A stretch of 9,190 nt of DNA from an uncultured Ignavibacteriota bacterium (lineage in GTDB: Bacteria; Bacteroidota; Ignavibacteria; Tepidaquicellales; Tepidaquicellaceae): assembly GCA_937959065.1 (NCBI GenBank), contig CALGOI010000189.1, positions 1-9,190 of the forward strand, read 5' to 3'. Below are positions 6,842-9,190 of the stretch, piece after piece; within the stretch, counting starts at the first letter, position 1; each line of letters starts with the position of its first letter. A program made the translations under genes and the position numbers. The notes under the pieces were generated by a model. That model ran no database searches. It was not told the DNA's origin and saw only the letters and a program-made list of their open reading frames with translations.

Positions 6842-7761
6842 ACATTCTGGTTACAGGAGGAGCTGGATTCATTGGGTCAAATATAGTAGAGGCTCTTTTA
6901 AATAAAGGTTACAATGTTAGAGTTCTGGATAATTTTTCTACAGGAAAGCGCGATAACCTGTTAGGTTATGAAGATGATATCCAGTTAATCGAAGGTGATA
7001 TTAGAAGTCCTAATATTGTACAAGAAGCGGTAAGTGGAATTGATGTAATACTTCATCAGGCAGCGTTGCCATCTGTGCCAAGATCTATAAAGGATCCTAT
7101 TACAACAAATGCAGTAAACATAAGTGGAACTTTAAATCTATTGGAAGCTGCTGTAAAGTCATCCGTTCAAAGATTTGTATATGCTTCATCCTCGTCGGTT
7201 TACGGAGACAGTCCTGAACTTCCAAAAAAAGAAACCATGAATCCAAGACCTTTATCTCCTTATGCAGTCTCAAAGCTTGCCGGTGAGAAGTATTGTCAAG
7301 TCTTCAGCAGAATTTATGGATTGGAGACTATAGGGTTAAGGTATTTTAACGTTTTTGGAAAGAGGCAGGATCCTGGTTCACAATATTCGGCGGTAATCCC
7401 AAAATTCATAAAGCAAATGCTAAATGATAAACAGCCGACAATATATGGTGATGGATTACAATCACGGGACTTTACATTCATAGCAAATATAATTAAGGCA
7501 AATTTACTTGCTGCCACAAAAGATGTAAAAGAAAGCCTGATCTTGAATTGTGCATGTAACGAAAGGATAAATTTAATAGAATTAGTAAATAAGATAAACA
7601 AAAATTTGGATAAGGGAATAGAACCTGTCTTTGAAAATTCGAGGCCTGGGGATGTAAAACATTCCTTTGCAGATATTGAATTAGCAAAGGAGAAATTAGG
7701 TTACAGGGTAGAGGTTGATTTTGAGGAGGGTTTGAAACAGACGATTGATAGTTTGAAATGA
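6832..7761 (+). CDS. wbpP: SDR-family UDP-N-acetylglucosamine 4-epimerase, WbpP type
   Basis: NAD-dependent extended short-chain dehydrogenase that interconverts gluco and galacto forms at C4 of a UDP-HexNAc (or its uronic acid). The 309 residues have the Rossmann motif TGGAGFIGS at 8-16, LDNFSTGKRDNL with the NAD-ribose aspartate, HQAALPSVPRSIKDP (75-89), the catalytic serine run ASSSSVYGD (118-126), and Y144 and K148 in PLSPYAVSKLAGE. These are followed by GLRYFNVFGKRQDP and YGDGLQSRDFTFI. The QAAL-SVPRS, RYFNVFG-RQDP and RPGDVKHS-ADI strings are much closer to Pseudomonas WbpP than to classic GalE, so an N-acetylated substrate is favoured. The start has an AAGGAC at 6819-6824, 7 nt upstream, one of the few Shine-Dalgarno-like sites here; no in-frame start lies further upstream before a stop. 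It is the first clear gene of the second block. UDP-GlcNAcA or UDP-glucose as substrate remains possible. Confidence 0.85.
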   Translation: MALNILVTGGAGFIGSNIVEALLNKGYNVRVLDNFSTGKRDNLLGYEDDIQLIEGDIRSPNIVQEAVSGIDVILHQAALPSVPRSIKDPITTNAVNISGTLNLLEAAVKSSVQRFVYASSSSVYGDSPELPKKETMNPRPLSPYAVSKLAGEKYCQVFSRIYGLETIGLRYFNVFGKRQDPGSQYSAVIPKFIKQMLNDKQPTIYGDGLQSRDFTFIANIIKANLLAATKDVKESLILNCACNERINLIELVNKINKNLDKGIEPVFENSRPGDVKHSFADIELAKEKLGYRVEVDFEEGLKQTIDSLK

Positions 7762-7823
7762 TATTGAATTAATTCTTTGTAAAGTTAATAATATTCATAT
7801 ATCTTAATTAGAATAAATAATAT

Positions 7824-8357
7824 ATGAAAACCTTCAAAACAATCATATTTTTATCATTTATTTTTCAGGCATCATTGTCATTTTCCCAAGATAGTAGTGA
7901 TATTCGGATTGGTACAGATGAAATCACAAAAACCGGTCCGAATTATTACAATTATGCTGATAAGGATAAGGTTAACATAGAGGTAAGTTTATGGGGATAT
8001 GTAAAAAATCCCGGTCGATATTTAATACCGCAAGGAACAAAAGCTATTGATTGAATAACTTTGGGCGGTGGACCTACCATAGATGCCTTATTGAATGATA
8101 TAAGGATTGTTCGTTTAAGAAATGATACTCTTAATATTACTCGGGACCAAATAATTAATTTAAACTATAATGACTTTTTATGGGAAGATAATATTTCCCA
8201 GGGAATAAAGAGAAATCCGATATTAAAGCCTGGGGATATGATATTAATCCCCGGCGAACCAAGATATTTTTTCAGAGAAAATCTCGGAATAATACTGTCT
8301 GTGGGTTCATTTTTATTAACTGCAACGGTATTAGTATTAAATATAGTAAATAATTAA
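7824..8357 (+). pseudogene. Secreted SLBB-domain polysaccharide export-type protein, interrupted by an in-frame TGA
   Basis: One frame of 177 codon positions runs from ATG 7824 to TAA 8357, broken only by TGA at codon 77. The part before the stop has a signal peptide (residues 1 to about 21; MKTFKTIIFLSFIFQASLSF then SQD, no lipobox cysteine) and the first half of an SLBB domain (VNIEVSLWGYVKNPGRYLIP, 50-69). The part after it continues the same domain with no gap (ITLGGGPTIDALLNDIRIVR), then KPGDMILIP and a C-terminal hydrophobic helix at about 154-175. SLBB domains occur in Wza-like outer-membrane export proteins, but the N-terminal poly-export domain is absent here, so this is a small single-SLBB protein. 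The next gene starts 1 nt later and encodes the Wzz/Wzc-type partner, which supports a role in export. As written it yields a 76-residue fragment (7824-8054) and, if restarted at TTG 8061, a 98-residue one. It may be a recent nonsense mutation or a sequencing error. Confidence 0.8.
8052..8054 (+). other. In-frame TGA stop inside the SLBB domain
   Basis: The codons read GGA ACA AAA GCT ATT GAT TGA ATA ACT TTG GGC GGT GGA, that is GTKAID-stop-ITLGGG. Related SLBB domains have a hydrophobic residue at this point (pattern G-T-x-x-x-D-hydrophobic-I-x-x-x-G-G). A single T to G change in TTA, a frequent leucine codon here, would produce it. There is no frame change on either side. Confidence 0.85.
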
Positions 8358-8358
8358 A

Positions 8359-9190
8359 ATGAAAGATAAAGAATTGAAGGGATTTGAAGAGTTTAGCAAG
8401 AATGGCGAATCATTTGAAAACGTTAAAATTCACAGAGATCTTATTAGTGAATATCTTAATATATTACGTGCTAATGTAATTCCAATATTACTTATATTAA
8501 CAGTAAGCGTAGTAATAACTTTTCTTTTTTTAAGAAAATCAATTAATATATATCAGGCAACGACAGTGATTCAGATAGAACCCCCACAGGGTAATATTCT
8601 TCAATCAAGCTTTAGTGAATTAGAAAATTCTAAAGATGAGCGTTACATTGCAAATCAAATAGAAGTATTACGGAGTTATAAAATAAGGAATGTTGTAGCC
8701 AGTGCGTTGCTTGACTCCCTTAATAACAGGGAAGATTTGATTTATTTCAATTATTTGGTAAATAAGTCTGAAAATGGTGAAGTGAGTCTTCCTTCACAAG
8801 AACTGGTAAGAAAGCGCTTATTGAGTATAACTACAGCGACCCAAAAGAAAGGCCTTGATGCTGTAGAAATTTCTGTAGAGGGACCATATTTTAATGAAGC
8901 ACAATTGGTCACATTAACCTATGCGACAGTTTATCTAAATTACAACTTAGAATTAAGCAGAGAAGATATTCAAAATGTTAAGAACTATTTAAAATCTGAA
9001 AAAGAGAATAAACTGAATGAATTAAATGTAGCTGAGTCTACTTTGGAGGATTTCCAGGAAAGAACAGGAATTATAAAGCTTGATCAGCAAACTGCAAATT
9101 TGGTTAATACAATATCAGATTACGATGTAGAAAGGAATTCAACGGAAATTGAATTAAGAGCAAATCAGCAAAGGATGAGTATATTACTGA
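8359..9190 (+). CDS. Wzz/Wzc-family polysaccharide co-polymerase or tyrosine autokinase (5' part, runs off the window)
   Basis: The open frame starts at ATG 8359, one base after the preceding stop, and continues without a stop to the window end (277 codons seen). After a charged cytoplasmic N-terminus come HRDLISEYLNILRANV and a transmembrane helix at about residues 40-58 (IPILLILTVSVVITFLFL). The Wzz-type entry follows, with SINIYQATTVIQIEPPQG and then YIANQIEVLRSYKIRNVVASALLDSL, the pattern found at the start of Wzc/ExoP-like chain-length regulators. From about residue 200 the sequence is highly charged with heptad-like spacing, typical of the long periplasmic coiled coil. The protein would sit in the inner membrane and control chain length and export, probably with the SLBB protein encoded just upstream. 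Whether it ends in a cytoplasmic BY-kinase domain (Wzc) or a second helix only (Wzz) lies outside the window. Confidence 0.88.
   Translation, partial: MKDKELKGFEEFSKNGESFENVKIHRDLISEYLNILRANVIPILLILTVSVVITFLFLRKSINIYQATTVIQIEPPQGNILQSSFSELENSKDERYIANQIEVLRSYKIRNVVASALLDSLNNREDLIYFNYLVNKSENGEVSLPSQELVRKRLLSITTATQKKGLDAVEISVEGPYFNEAQLVTLTYATVYLNYNLELSREDIQNVKNYLKSEKENKLNELNVAESTLEDFQERTGIIKLDQQTANLVNTISDYDVERNSTEIELRANQQRMSILL

Noticed and set aside
7314..7687. Overlapping - strand ORFs of 95 and 64 codons inside the epimerase gene
   Set aside because: They mirror a coding region with strong family motifs on the + strand and have no features of their own.
7762..7823. Promoter between the epimerase and SLBB genes
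   Set aside because: A TTG at 7764-7766 with TAATATTC at 7789-7796 has two mismatches to the -7 box and a long spacer. The 62-nt gap may simply be an intra-operon spacer. No terminator hairpin is visible there.
8052..8054. TGA read as Trp or Gly (genetic code 4 or 25) or as selenocysteine
   Set aside because: The other long genes together have over 2,000 codons without a single in-frame TGA and use TGG and GGN normally, and the epimerase gene ends in TGA. No SECIS-like need or catalytic position is apparent in an SLBB domain. A point mutation or sequence error is simpler.
1..9190. CRISPR arrays, tRNA or rRNA genes, insertion sequences, phage genes or direct repeats
   Set aside because: No regularly spaced repeats, cloverleaf or rRNA-like segments, transposase motifs or flanking inverted repeats were seen on either strand by eye.

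Overview
This is a gene-dense, AT-rich stretch of a bacterial surface-polysaccharide (O-antigen, capsule or exopolysaccharide) locus. All convincing genes lie on the + strand. The low GC, the A/T-rich translation starts with little Shine-Dalgarno character, and the style of the sugar enzymes and the Wzz/Wzc-type protein suggest a Bacteroidota or other FCB-group organism (for example the Ignavibacteria/Chlorobi side). That placement is an inference; no rRNA or other phylogenetic marker is present.

Layout. Positions 1-47 hold the tail of an unidentified gene. Positions 57-6362 form one tight block of six genes with gaps of 8, 4, 3, -1 and 4 nt. In order they are a nucleotide-sugar 6-dehydrogenase (WbpA type), a PLP sugar aminotransferase (WbpE type), an L-2-hydroxyglutarate dehydrogenase/oxidase (LhgO), GDP-mannose 4,6-dehydratase (Gmd), a Gfo/Idh/MocA sugar 3-dehydrogenase (WbpB type) and a left-handed beta-helix N-acetyltransferase (WbpD type). 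Positions 6363-6831 are an AT-rich non-coding gap holding a clear intrinsic terminator (6663-6707) and a more GC-rich leader just before the next gene. A second block then starts: a WbpP-type UDP-GlcNAc 4-epimerase (6832-7761), a secreted SLBB-domain protein interrupted by an in-frame TGA (7824-8357), and the 5' part of a Wzz/Wzc-family polysaccharide co-polymerase that runs off the window (8359-9190).

How the genes work together. WbpA, WbpB, WbpE and WbpD together are the known route from UDP-GlcNAc to UDP-2,3-diacetamido-2,3-dideoxy-D-glucuronic acid. In the Pseudomonas version, WbpB re-oxidises its bound NADH with 2-oxoglutarate, giving 2-hydroxyglutarate, and WbpE returns 2-oxoglutarate from glutamate. 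The LhgO homologue within the same block would turn L-2-hydroxyglutarate back into 2-oxoglutarate. This gives a plausible, self-contained cofactor and metabolite recycling loop and is the most interesting hypothesis in the window. Gmd supplies a separate GDP-6-deoxyhexose branch whose next enzyme is not here. The WbpP-type enzyme makes a UDP-GalNAc-type sugar. The SLBB and Wzz/Wzc proteins belong to export and chain-length control.
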